Shown here: one piece after another, positions 35,326 to 46,059 of the stretch | Layout of the letters: the number at the start of each line of letters is the position of its first letter | Position numbering within the stretch: the first letter of the stretch is position 1 | Source of the DNA: Actinomycetes bacterium | GTDB lineage: Bacteria > Actinomycetota > Actinomycetes > Actinomycetales > Microbacteriaceae | Direction: 5' to 3' | Length of the DNA stretch: 64,000 nt | NCBI GenBank assembly: GCA_023431405.1 | Contig: JAEYVZ010000006.1 | Coordinates: 62,001-126,000 of the forward strand | Position numbers and translations under genes: made by a program | Notes under the pieces: generated by a model | Seen by the model: the letters and a program-made list of their open reading frames with translations, nothing else | What the model was told of the DNA's origin: nothing | Database searches by the model: none

Positions 35326-35883
35326 ATGACCGCCGCTGCGGCATCCCCCGTGCTCGTCTTCATGGGCGTCTCGTCGACCGGCAAGTCCACCGTCGCCGCG
35401 ATGCTCGCGGGGCGTCTCGGCTGGGCCTTCCAAGAGGGCGACGACCTCCATCCCGCCCCGAATGTCGCGAAGATGGCCGCGGGGCACGCGCTCACCGATG
35501 ACGACCGGATGCCGTGGCTGAGCATCGTGGCCGACTGGATCGATGAACGCATCGCCGCCGGCGAGCCGGGCATCATCACCTGCTCGGCGCTGCGTCGGCG
35601 CTACCGCGACGTCTTGCGCCGCGATGAGGTGACCTTCGTCCATTTCACGGGTGACCGACGCCTGATCCTGGACCGCATGATGCGACGTCAGGCGCACTTC
35701 ATGCCGCCCGCACTCCTCGACTCGCAGTTCCGGACATTGGAAGACCCGGAGCCCGACGAGCGCCACCTCGCGATCGACATCGATCAGCCCGTCGCCGACC
35801 AGGCCGATGAGATCGTGCGTCGCCTCGCGCTCCCGCCCGCGCGGACGACCATCGAGGTGCCGCACGCCGACAGGGAGGGCTGA
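35326..35883 (+). CDS. gntK: Gluconokinase
   Basis: Phosphorylates D-gluconate to 6-phosphogluconate. The 185 residues show the P-loop MGVSSTGKSTVAA near residue 13, EGDDLHPAPNVAKMAAGHAL near 38, DDRMPWL near 60, CSALRRRYRDVLR near 85 and the lid block RRQAHFMPPALLDSQFRTLE near 123. All family residues are in place. The ATG at 35326 is preceded by AAGGG; an in-frame GTG at 35317 is possible. gnd follows 81 bases later and uses the product, so the two form a gluconate-to-pentose module. It is divergent from a degenerate paralogue. Confidence 0.95.
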   Translation: MTAAAASPVLVFMGVSSTGKSTVAAMLAGRLGWAFQEGDDLHPAPNVAKMAAGHALTDDDRMPWLSIVADWIDERIAAGEPGIITCSALRRRYRDVLRRDEVTFVHFTGDRRLILDRMMRRQAHFMPPALLDSQFRTLEDPEPDERHLAIDIDQPVADQADEIVRRLALPPARTTIEVPHADREG

Positions 35884-35925
35884 CGCCCCCCGACACATCT
35901 CAGGTGACCCGGCCGGACGACCGGC

Positions 35926-35931
35926 TACGCT
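35926..35931 (+). promoter_or_regulatory. -10 hexamer of gnd
   Basis: TACGCT lies 34 bases before the gnd start and GGAGG is in between. This predicts a short leader of about 27 bases with a normal ribosome site, unlike the leaderless genes nearby. Confidence 0.45.
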
Positions 35932-35964
35932 GAGACCACCCCACATCTTCTTGGAGGAACAGCC

Positions 35965-37431
35965 GTGCCCGCTCTCGAATCCGTCCAGCCCAGCGCCAAC
36001 ATCGGAGTCGTCGGACTCGCGGTCATGGGATCGAACCTGGCCCGGAACCTCGCCTCGCGCGACGGGAACACCGTCGCCGTGTTCAACCGCAGCCGCTCCA
36101 AGACCGACGAGCTTCTCGCCGAGCACCCGGAGGCAGGGTTCGTCCCGGCCTTCTCCTACGAGGAGTTCGCCGCGTCGCTGCAGAAGCCGCGCACCGCGAT
36201 CATCATGGTCAAGGCCGGGCGTCCCACCGACGCCGTGATCGACGAGCTGATGAACGTCTTCGAGCCGGGCGACATCATCGTCGACGGCGGCAACTCGCTG
36301 TTCACCGACACCATCCGGCGCGAGAAGGCCGTGCGGGAGCGCGGCTTCAACTTCGTGGGAATGGGCGTGTCCGGCGGAGAGGAAGGCGCCCTCAACGGCC
36401 CCTCCCTCATGCCGGGCGGTCCCGATGAGTCGTGGGTGACCCTCGGCCCCATCCTCACCTCGATCGCCGCGGTCGCCGAAGGCGAGCCGTGCGTGACCCA
36501 CGTCGGTCACGACGGCGCGGGTCATTTCGTGAAGATGGTGCACAACGGCATCGAGTACGCCGACATGCAGCTGATCGCCGAGGCGTACGACCTGATCCGC
36601 CGGGGCACCGGCAAGTCGCCCGCCGAGATCGCCGACATCTTCGCCGAATGGAACCGCGGCGAGCTGGAGAGCTACCTCATCGAGATCACGGCCGAGGTGC
36701 TCCGGCAGACGGATGCCGCCACCGGCCTGCCGCTGGTCGATGTCATCGTCGACGAGGCCGGCGCCAAGGGCACGGGCGCCTGGACGGTGCAGACCGCTCT
36801 CGACCTCGGCGTTCCCGTCTCGGGCATCGCCGAGGCGACCTTCGCGCGGTCGCTGTCGAGCCACCGCGAGCAGCGCGACGTCGCGGGCGCTCTCCCCGGC
36901 CCCGCCGAAGACGCCTTCACCGTCGAGGACGACGACGCGTTCATCGAGCAGGTGCGCCTCGCGCTGTACGCCTCCAAGATCGTCGCGTACTCACAGGGCT
37001 TCGATGAGATCCGCGCGGGCGCCGCCCAGTACGGGTGGAGCATCGATCTCGGCGCCGTGAGCAGGATCTGGCGCGGCGGCTGCATCATCCGCGCCCAGTT
37101 CCTGAACCGCATCGCAGAGGCTTACGAGGCCGCGCCGGAGCTGCCCGTGCTGCTGACGGCCCCCTACTTCGTCGAGGCGCTCGGCCGGGCGCAGTCGGCC
37201 TGGCGTGAGATCGTGCAGGTCGCCGCCGGCGCCGGCATCCCCGCCCCCGCGTTCTCGTCGTCGCTCGCCTACTACGACGGGCTGCGCGCGGAGCGCCTGC
37301 CGGCCGCGCTCATCCAGGGGCAGCGCGACTTCTTCGGAGCCCACACGTACCGCCGCACCGACAAGCCGGGCACGTTCCACACGCTCTGGTCGGGTGACCG
37401 CTCCGAGACGCTCGCCGAGGACACGCACTGA
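35965..37431 (+). CDS. gnd: 6-phosphogluconate dehydrogenase (decarboxylating, NADP-dependent)
   Basis: Oxidative pentose phosphate enzyme turning 6-phosphogluconate into ribulose 5-phosphate, CO2 and NADPH. The 488 residues belong to the long form. They show the NADP motif GVVGLAVMGSNLARN near residue 14, DGGNSLFTDT near 113, the substrate signature GMGVSGGEEGALNGPSLMPG near 133, HDGAGHFVKMVHNGIEYADM near 190 with the catalytic Lys, and QAQRDFFGAHTY-like QRDFFGAHTYRR near 457. The GTG start at 35965 has GGAGG at a good distance. It follows gntK, whose product is its substrate. No altered active-site residue is seen. Confidence 0.97.
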   Translation: MPALESVQPSANIGVVGLAVMGSNLARNLASRDGNTVAVFNRSRSKTDELLAEHPEAGFVPAFSYEEFAASLQKPRTAIIMVKAGRPTDAVIDELMNVFEPGDIIVDGGNSLFTDTIRREKAVRERGFNFVGMGVSGGEEGALNGPSLMPGGPDESWVTLGPILTSIAAVAEGEPCVTHVGHDGAGHFVKMVHNGIEYADMQLIAEAYDLIRRGTGKSPAEIADIFAEWNRGELESYLIEITAEVLRQTDAATGLPLVDVIVDEAGAKGTGAWTVQTALDLGVPVSGIAEATFARSLSSHREQRDVAGALPGPAEDAFTVEDDDAFIEQVRLALYASKIVAYSQGFDEIRAGAAQYGWSIDLGAVSRIWRGGCIIRAQFLNRIAEAYEAAPELPVLLTAPYFVEALGRAQSAWREIVQVAAGAGIPAPAFSSSLAYYDGLRAERLPAALIQGQRDFFGAHTYRRTDKPGTFHTLWSGDRSETLAEDTH

Positions 37432-37484
37432 CCCGCCCCGCCGAGCCGACCGCGCTGCGCGTCCACCGGGCGGCCGCGCGGATC

Positions 37485-37898
37485 GTGCTGGCCGGTCTGA
37501 CGGCGCTGTACCTGTGGTCGGTGGCATGGATCACCCTCCGGGCGCGCCCGTACGGCTCCGACATCGCCACGGCCCTCGACCGGCTGCTCGCCTGGTTCGC
37601 ACAGCGGGAGTCGACCGCGTGGATCACGTTCGACCGCGTCGAGTTCGCCGCGAACGTGGCGATGTTCGTGCCGCTCGGCATCTTCGCGGTGCTGTGGTTC
37701 GGCGTCCGCGGGTGGTGGACGGCGCCGGTCCTCGGTCTTTTCACGAGTCTCGCGATCGAGCTCGCGCAGGCGGCGTTCCTCGATACGAGGGTGGCCGACC
37801 TGCGCGACCTCGTCTCGAACACGCTCGGCGCCGTCGTCGGGATGCTGCTGATGCTCCTGCTCGCCTTCCTCCTCTCGTCGTCGCGCCGCCACCCCTGA
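37485..37898 (+). CDS. VanZ family membrane protein
   Basis: A 137-residue membrane protein of the VanZ group, named after a teicoplanin-resistance accessory factor but of unknown role here. Four helices are seen at about 1-18, 53-70, 74-94 and 112-131. The family pattern DRVEFAANVAMFVPLGIF near residue 50 and IELAQAAFLDTRVADLRDLVSNTLGA near 90 (core DLRDLVSNTLG) is clear. The GTG at 37485 is the first usable start, though open frame continues back to the gnd stop, so a non-standard upstream start cannot be excluded. It follows gnd by 53 bases and may be cotranscribed. Confidence 0.82.
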   Translation: MLAGLTALYLWSVAWITLRARPYGSDIATALDRLLAWFAQRESTAWITFDRVEFAANVAMFVPLGIFAVLWFGVRGWWTAPVLGLFTSLAIELAQAAFLDTRVADLRDLVSNTLGAVVGMLLMLLLAFLLSSSRRHP

Positions 37899-37928
37899 GG
37901 CGACCGGCCGGGCGACTCCCAGGCCACG

Positions 37929-37957
37929 CATAGGCCGCACCATAGAAACCTCATAGG
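37929..37957 (+). promoter_or_regulatory. Three phased direct repeats upstream of the response regulator gene
   Basis: CATAGG (37929), CATAGA (37941) and CATAGG (37952) recur at 12 and 11 bases, about one helical turn. OmpR-family regulators typically bind direct repeats with this period. Position directly before the regulator gene suggests autoregulation. Confidence 0.5.
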
Positions 37958-37969
37958 ACGAGGCGCACA

Positions 37970-38704
37970 ATGGGATCCATGACCACCACTCCTGCCCTGC
38001 GCCGCCCCGACGGCTCGCCGCTGCGCGTGCTCGTGGTCGACGACGAGGCGATGCTCACCGACCTTCTCTCGATGGCGCTGCGCATGGAGGGCTGGGATGT
38101 CCGCACCGCCGGCTCCGGCTACGACGCGCTCGCCATGACCCGTGACTTCGAGCCGGACGCGCTCGTGCTCGACATCATGATGCCCGACCTCGACGGCATG
38201 AGCGTGCTGCAGCGTCTGCGTCACAGCGGCAACAACGTTCCCGTGCTGTTCCTCACGGCGAAGGATGCCGTCTCCGATCGTGTCGCCGGCCTCACCGCCG
38301 GCGGCGACGACTACGTGACGAAGCCGTTCAGCCTCGAAGAGGTCGTCGCTCGCCTGCGCGGTCTCATCCGCCGCGCGGGGACCGGCATCACCGAAGGCGA
38401 CGATCCGATCCTCCGCGTCGGCGATCTCACGCTCAACGAGGACTCGCACGAGGTGCAGCGCGGCGACGACGAGATCGACCTCACCGCCACCGAGTTCGAG
38501 CTGCTGCGCTTCCTCATGCGCAACCAGCGGCGCGTCGTCTCGAAGGCGCAGATCCTCGACCGCGTGTGGAACTACGACTTCGGCGGACGCTCCAGCGTCG
38601 TCGAGCTGTACATCTCCTACCTCCGCAAGAAGATCGACGCCGGCCGCGAACCGCTCATCCACACCGTGCGCGGCGTCGGCTACATGATCAAAGCCCCCCA
38701 ATGA
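37970..38704 (+). CDS. Response regulator transcription factor, OmpR/PhoB family
   Basis: DNA-binding half of a two-component system, 244 residues. The receiver domain (about 18-130) has the acidic pair VVDDE near 23-26, phospho-acceptor Asp68 in VLDIMMPDLDG, the Thr of FLTAKDA near 94 and the Lys of YVTKPFS near 116. The winged-helix effector domain (about 145-240) ends in RKKIDAGREPLIHTVRGVGYMI (core TVRGVGYMI). The start at 37970 has AGGACGAGG upstream; an ATG nine bases later is an alternative. The stop overlaps the kinase start as ATGA. Phased direct repeats precede the gene. Confidence 0.93.
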   Translation: MGSMTTTPALRRPDGSPLRVLVVDDEAMLTDLLSMALRMEGWDVRTAGSGYDALAMTRDFEPDALVLDIMMPDLDGMSVLQRLRHSGNNVPVLFLTAKDAVSDRVAGLTAGGDDYVTKPFSLEEVVARLRGLIRRAGTGITEGDDPILRVGDLTLNEDSHEVQRGDDEIDLTATEFELLRFLMRNQRRVVSKAQILDRVWNYDFGGRSSVVELYISYLRKKIDAGREPLIHTVRGVGYMIKAPQ

Positions 38705-40272
38705 GCACCGGCCCGACGACGCCCCCCGACGCGACGGACGGTGACGCCGAACGGCCCCGCGACAGGGCGCTGCGGCCGCATCGGTGGAGTCTGCAGACGC
38801 GGATGATCGTCGCGGTCGTCTCCCTCGTGGCCCTCATCCTCATCGCGATCGGGTTCGCCACCGGCGCCATCCTCCGCTCCCTCCTCGCGGAGAACCTCGA
38901 TGCCCGCGTGACGACCGCCGCCGCACGCGTGCACGTGCTTCCCACGGGCATGGCGGCCGATGTGCTCTCCGAAGGGCGCCAGGAGGTCGGGACGCTCCTC
39001 ATCGTGCAGAACCTGTCGGGCACGAGCGGGGCGTACGTCGGCGACGACGAGTCTGTCGTGACGCTCAGCGAAGCGGAGATCCGCGGCCTTCTCGCCAGCA
39101 TCACGAGTCTCGATCGAGACGGGTGGGGCGATGCCGAAGTCGATGACGTCGGCACCTACCGTGTGCGGCTGCTGGGCACGTCCTCCAGCAGCTACATCGC
39201 CGTGGGCATGCCCACCTCGGAACTCGCCTCGACCGTCGCTCAGATCCTGACCACCGTCACGCTCCTCACCCTCGGGGGCCTCCTGGTGCTCGCGGCGGTC
39301 ATCGCCTTCGTCATCCGCCAGTCGCTCGCGCCCCTGCGCGCCGTGGCCGACACGGCGACGCGGGTCGCGGCGCAGCCCCTGGCATCCGGCGAAGTGCACA
39401 TCACCGAGCGGGTGCCGGCCTCCGAGGCGCAGGGGGCGGACGAGATCGGCCAGGTGGGCGCGGCCCTCAACACGCTCCTCGACCATGTCGACGCCTCGCT
39501 GGCCGCCCGCCAGCGCAACGAGGAGCGGATGCGGGCGTTCGTGGCCGATGCCAGTCACGAGCTGCGCACACCGCTCGCCGCCATCCGCGGGTACTCGGAA
39601 CTCTCGCTGAAGGCCCTGCGCAGCGCCGGAGGCACCGTCTCCAGCGCCGCGGCAGCCGAGCATTCCGAGCAAGGACTCGAACGGATCCAGGCCGCCTCCC
39701 TGCGCATGACGACGCTTGTCGAAGACCTGCTGCTGCTCGCCCGCCTCGACGAGGGGCAGGAGCTCGTGTACGGCACGGTCGACCTCACCCGTCTCGTCAT
39801 CGACGCCACCGCCGACGCACGCGTCGCCGGTGCAGACCACGAGTGGGAGCTCGAGGTGAGCGATGCGGCCGTGGTCGTCGCCGGCGACGCCGGGCGTCTT
39901 CACCAGGTGGTCGCCAATCTCCTCACCAACGCACGCGTCCACACCCCTGCCGGCACCCGCGTCGTCGTCTCGACACTCATCGACGGCGACCAGGCGGGCG
40001 TGCGCGTGCACGACGACGGGCCCGGGATCGACCCGCGCGTCGCCGATGAGCTGTTCGAACGCTTCGCCCGCGCCGATGCGTCCCGGGCACGCCAGACGGG
40101 CGGCACGGGCCTCGGCCTCGCGATCGCGAAAGCCATCGTCGATGCGCACCACGGCACGCTCACCGTCGAGAGCGAGCCGGGATCCACGACCTTCGAGATG
40201 CGCCTTCCGGCACGCCCCCAAGATCCCACCGAGACGGCCGATCCCGCCGAGAAGGCCGACCCCGCCGACTGA
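38701..40272 (+). CDS. Two-component sensor histidine kinase
   Basis: Membrane sensor of 523 residues. Two transmembrane helices (about 36-58 and 185-205) enclose a roughly 125-residue extracytoplasmic sensor domain. A HAMP linker follows (206-262), then the dimerisation/phospho-acceptor helix with His286 in DASHELRTPLAAIRGYSELS (core SHELRTPL). The ATPase domain has the N-box NLLTNARVHTP, the G1 box VHDDGPGID, F-box ELFERFARAD and G2 box GGTGLGLAIAKAIV. The last 15 residues form a degenerate TADPAEKADPAD repeat. It is coupled to the response regulator by an ATGA overlap. The signal is unknown. Confidence 0.94.
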   Translation: MSTGPTTPPDATDGDAERPRDRALRPHRWSLQTRMIVAVVSLVALILIAIGFATGAILRSLLAENLDARVTTAAARVHVLPTGMAADVLSEGRQEVGTLLIVQNLSGTSGAYVGDDESVVTLSEAEIRGLLASITSLDRDGWGDAEVDDVGTYRVRLLGTSSSSYIAVGMPTSELASTVAQILTTVTLLTLGGLLVLAAVIAFVIRQSLAPLRAVADTATRVAAQPLASGEVHITERVPASEAQGADEIGQVGAALNTLLDHVDASLAARQRNEERMRAFVADASHELRTPLAAIRGYSELSLKALRSAGGTVSSAAAAEHSEQGLERIQAASLRMTTLVEDLLLLARLDEGQELVYGTVDLTRLVIDATADARVAGADHEWELEVSDAAVVVAGDAGRLHQVVANLLTNARVHTPAGTRVVVSTLIDGDQAGVRVHDDGPGIDPRVADELFERFARADASRARQTGGTGLGLAIAKAIVDAHHGTLTVESEPGSTTFEMRLPARPQDPTETADPAEKADPAD

Positions 40273-40274
40273 CA

Positions 40275-40308
40275 CCGGGTCCGCGGGGCCCGGTGCGCCG
40301 GGACCCGG
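40275..40308. terminator. Hairpin between convergent kinase and flavin reductase genes
   Basis: An 8-bp stem, CCGGGTCC with GGACCCGG, begins 3 bases after the kinase stop. The other arm ends 36 bases before the flavin reductase stop. It can serve both strands. Confidence 0.55.
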
Positions 40309-40343
40309 ATCAGGGGGCCGAGCGAGCGCCGCCTGCAGGCAGG

Positions 40344-41897
40344 TCAGTAGCCGGAGAACGCGTCGGTGGTGATCGATCGGGCGCGCTCGAGGGCGGGGGC
40401 GAGGTCGGCGATGAGCTTCGGCGGGCCGGAGATGTAGGCGTGACGCGACGCGATGTCGGGCACCACCTGGAGCAGTCCGTCGGCGTCGAGACGCACCCCC
40501 CTCGCCCACGTCCAACGCGGCGGGAGGTCGCGCGGCTCATCGCGGGTGAACACGATCACCGGCACACCCGACTCCTCGAGCTCCGAACGGAAAGCGAGCT
40601 CCTCGGCATCCGAGGCCACGTACACGAACACGACGTCGCGATCCGCTCCCGACAGGCGCAGGTGCCGCAGCTGCGAGACGAACGGCGTCACCCCGATCCC
40701 CGCGGCGACCATGAGCACCGGACTCGTCGGGCGGGCGGGGAGCACGAAGTCGCCCCAGACGCCCGTGACGGCCAGGGAATCACCCGGCTGCACCTGCGCG
40801 AGCGCCTTCTTGTAGCTCGACTGCGAACCCTCGCGCAGCGCGATGCGCACCGTCGGCAGCTCCTCGGGGGCCGAGACGATGCTGAACTCGCGCCGCGTCC
40901 CTCGGGCGTCGGGGTGCGGGTGCGGCACCTCGAGCTCCAGATACTGGCCGGCCGAGAAGCGGAAGCCGCGACGCGCACGGAACACCAGCTCGCGCACGGT
41001 CGGGGTCAGCGCGACGCGCTCCACGAGCGTCAGACGCACTGCCGAGCGGAACGTGAAGGCGAAGGCGACCAGGTTGCCGACCAGAAGAGCGCGCTCCTGG
41101 CCGAGGCTGACGGCACCGATCGTGATCGGCCAGCCCGCGAGCACCCCGACGACGCCGGCCACCGCGAACTGCTGCCAGCGCCGCGGTGGGAGGGTCAGCG
41201 GCTCCGACAGCATGAACGCCCCGAGGAAGAGGAACGGCGACGACCACAGCAGCTGCCAGAACACCGACGCTGCGTCGAAGGCGAGCCCGGCATCCTGATA
41301 CTGCGCCGACGTGCGCACGAATCCCACGGCGACGGCCACCACGAGGAACACCGCGATCACGCGCAGCTTCTCGGTGCGCAGGAGCACGACGAGGCCCGCC
41401 GCGATCACCGGCGCCGCCATCCACGGCGAGCCGACCCACCACGCCGACGCCCCGAGACCGGGCACCCACACGCTCACGATCGTCAGCACGGTCGCGCCGA
41501 CGGCCGCCGGGTTGAAGATGTGGCGTCCCTGCCACGCGAGAAGGTACTTCGATGCGGATGCCACGATCGCGGCGATCGCGATGCCCACGAGCCCGAGGGG
41601 GTCCACGGTCGGGCGCAGCACGAACAGCAGGATCAGCACGGTGATGAACGACGACTCCCACCGCCACGCCTTGCCGAGGATGCGGTGCGCGACGACATCG
41701 GCGGCGATGGAGAAGGCCGCCAGCACCGCCCACGTGGCCAGGAGCGCGAGCGGCGTCGGTCCGACGAGGCCGAACAGCGAGAGCACGAGCGCGATGGCCG
41801 CCAGCGCACCCAGCGCGAAGACGACGAGCCGGTACATCGACATGCGGCCGACGACCGCGAAGAGGCGGTTCCAGACGGCGGTCAGTGAAGAGATCAC
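40344..41897 (-). CDS. RnfD/NqrB-like membrane domain fused to a ferredoxin-NAD(P)+ reductase domain
   Basis: A 517-residue fusion. The N-terminal half (about 1-275) has eight or more helices with RnfD/NqrB-like sequence such as WQGRHIFNPAAVGATVL near residue 122. The C-terminal half (about 280-517) is a flavin reductase of the FNR type: FAD block REFSIVSAP near 355, NAD(P) glycine motif VAAGIGVTPFVSQLRH near 402, YVASDAEE near 430, HAYISGPPKLI near 482 and the terminal aromatic residue in DAFSGY. This layout would pass electrons from cytosolic NAD(P)H into the membrane. The GTG start at 41897 overlaps the apbE stop as GTGA. Confidence 0.88.
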   Translation of the reverse strand: MISSLTAVWNRLFAVVGRMSMYRLVVFALGALAAIALVLSLFGLVGPTPLALLATWAVLAAFSIAADVVAHRILGKAWRWESSFITVLILLFVLRPTVDPLGLVGIAIAAIVASASKYLLAWQGRHIFNPAAVGATVLTIVSVWVPGLGASAWWVGSPWMAAPVIAAGLVVLLRTEKLRVIAVFLVVAVAVGFVRTSAQYQDAGLAFDAASVFWQLLWSSPFLFLGAFMLSEPLTLPPRRWQQFAVAGVVGVLAGWPITIGAVSLGQERALLVGNLVAFAFTFRSAVRLTLVERVALTPTVRELVFRARRGFRFSAGQYLELEVPHPHPDARGTRREFSIVSAPEELPTVRIALREGSQSSYKKALAQVQPGDSLAVTGVWGDFVLPARPTSPVLMVAAGIGVTPFVSQLRHLRLSGADRDVVFVYVASDAEELAFRSELEESGVPVIVFTRDEPRDLPPRWTWARGVRLDADGLLQVVPDIASRHAYISGPPKLIADLAPALERARSITTDAFSGY

Positions 41898-42751
41898 GAG
41901 AACAACTCTGCCGTACACGCGGGCGACCACTCGACCCGGCCGTCGCTGGTCATGCGCACCCACTGAGCGTCGTGCCGCGCGGCGAACTCCGCTCCCCCGT
42001 CGAAGAAGAGCGCCGTGGCGGTCGCATCGGCGGTCATCGCATCGACGGCCACGGCCCATGTCGCCACGATCGCCCGCACCGGCTCACCGGTGCGCGCGTC
42101 GAGCACGTGGTGGAGACCGTCGCCCCACGCGCGGCGGTTCGTCGCCGACGCGCACAGCGCGGCATCCGTCACCTCCCAGACCCCGATCGCGCGGCGCGGG
42201 TCGTAGGGGTGCTCGAGCGCGATGCGCTCCGCTGTGCCGTGCACCGCGATGTCACCGCTCGCGTCGACGACGACAGGCCCGCTCACCTCGGCGGCGATGA
42301 CCGCGCGCACGAGGTCGACGAGGCGTCCCTTCCCGAGCGCGCCGACATCGATCGAGGCGGGCCCGTGCAGTTCGAGCCGCCGCGCATTCCAGACCAGGAG
42401 GCGTCGCCAGTCGGCGGGAGCGGGCTGCGCGCCCTGGTCGACGAGGCGATAGCCCGCGTCGTATCCGCGGCGGGCGAGGCTCTCGCCCACGAGCGGATTG
42501 ACCGCGCCCCCGGTGGCGTCGGACAGTTCCGCGTACAGATCGAGCATCGCCCGCGCATCCGGCGGTACCGCCGCCGATCCCCCTTCCGGCGCGAGCCGGC
42601 TCACGAGGGAGTCGTCGCGGAACCGTGACCACACCCGGTCGAACGCGTCGATCAGGCGCATCACGTCGCTGCGCACCGCGACGGGCAGCTCGGCATCCGT
42701 CTCGATGTCCCACGCAGTTCCTATGGCGGTGAACCGCCAGAGCGACGACAT
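41894..42751 (-). CDS. apbE: FAD:protein FMN transferase
   Basis: Flavinyltransferase that attaches FMN covalently to Thr or Ser of extracytoplasmic proteins. The 285 residues show IDAFDRVWSRFRDDSLVSRL near residue 34, GGAVNPLVGESLARRGYDAG near 79, DVGALGKGRLVDLVR near 136, SGPVVVDASGDIAVHG near 155 and the end region VDAMTADATATALFFDG near 240, all ApbE blocks. No signal peptide is obvious, unlike many Gram-negative ApbE proteins. It sits between its probable substrate (the FMN-binding lipoprotein) and the reductase fusion, with 15 bases and a GTGA overlap respectively. Confidence 0.93.
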   Translation of the reverse strand: MSSLWRFTAIGTAWDIETDAELPVAVRSDVMRLIDAFDRVWSRFRDDSLVSRLAPEGGSAAVPPDARAMLDLYAELSDATGGAVNPLVGESLARRGYDAGYRLVDQGAQPAPADWRRLLVWNARRLELHGPASIDVGALGKGRLVDLVRAVIAAEVSGPVVVDASGDIAVHGTAERIALEHPYDPRRAIGVWEVTDAALCASATNRRAWGDGLHHVLDARTGEPVRAIVATWAVAVDAMTADATATALFFDGGAEFAARHDAQWVRMTSDGRVEWSPACTAELFS

Positions 42752-42766
42752 GCGATCAGCCCGCGC

Positions 42767-43225
42767 TCAGGAAGAGGCCTGCGTCTTGATCTCCTCGACG
42801 GCCTGGTTGAACCCGCCGCTGGTGAGTGACGAGCCCGCCACCCGGGAGACGGAGATCTCGTCGAGGGGCTTGCCCACGACGACGTCGCGGATGCCGCCGA
42901 TGAACTGTCCCTGATACTGACGCGATTCGCTGCGGGTCGGTTCACCGGACACCTCGACGTCGGTGACGACCCCGTCGCCCAGCGTGAGGGTCACCGTGAT
43001 CGACTCCACCGATTCGGGCGTCGCATAGGAGCCTTGTGCCGTGTACGTGCCGTCGGCGTACGTGCCTGTGGACGCCGCATCGCCGGAGGTGGCACCGGTG
43101 CCCGCGGGAGCGGGTGCGGCCGGGGTCGTCGTGCCCGCACAGCCGGCGAGCGCGGCGATGCCGACGACGGATGCCGCCGCTGCGGCGGCGCGCACCGGAC
43201 GGGGAACGGAGTGGATGCGGATCAC
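42767..43225 (-). CDS. FMN-binding domain lipoprotein
   Basis: A 152-residue exported lipoprotein. The signal peptide ends in the lipobox LAGC (residues 26-29, Cys29). A Thr/Ala/Pro-rich linker follows, and then an FMN-binding domain (about 57-148) beginning TYADGTYTAQGSYATP (core DGTYTAQG). The flavinylation site in this family is SGAT followed by a Thr-Ser pair. Here the aligned residues are AGSSLTS (130-136), so Ser133 would be the FMN-bearing residue. The GTG start at 43225 is the one that gives a full signal peptide. It is first in an operon with apbE and the reductase fusion, which supports an extracytoplasmic flavin carrier. Confidence 0.88.
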   Translation of the reverse strand: MIRIHSVPRPVRAAAAAASVVGIAALAGCAGTTTPAAPAPAGTGATSGDAASTGTYADGTYTAQGSYATPESVESITVTLTLGDGVVTDVEVSGEPTRSESRQYQGQFIGGIRDVVVGKPLDEISVSRVAGSSLTSGGFNQAVEEIKTQASS

Positions 43226-43305
43226 GGGTCCTCCTCGGGGTGGGGCGGCGCTCGAGGCCACGTTCCACGGTATCCGCGGGCCCCTTCGACCCGGGAAAGG
43301 AGGAG

Positions 43306-46047
<2,742 letters not shown>

Positions 46048-46053
46048 GGCCTC

Positions 46054-46059
46054 AGCCTA
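46054..46059 (-). promoter_or_regulatory. -10 hexamer of the P-type ATPase gene, leaderless type
   Basis: TAGGCT on the minus strand ends 7 nt before the ATG at 46047. It overlaps the last codon of prs. Confidence 0.6.
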
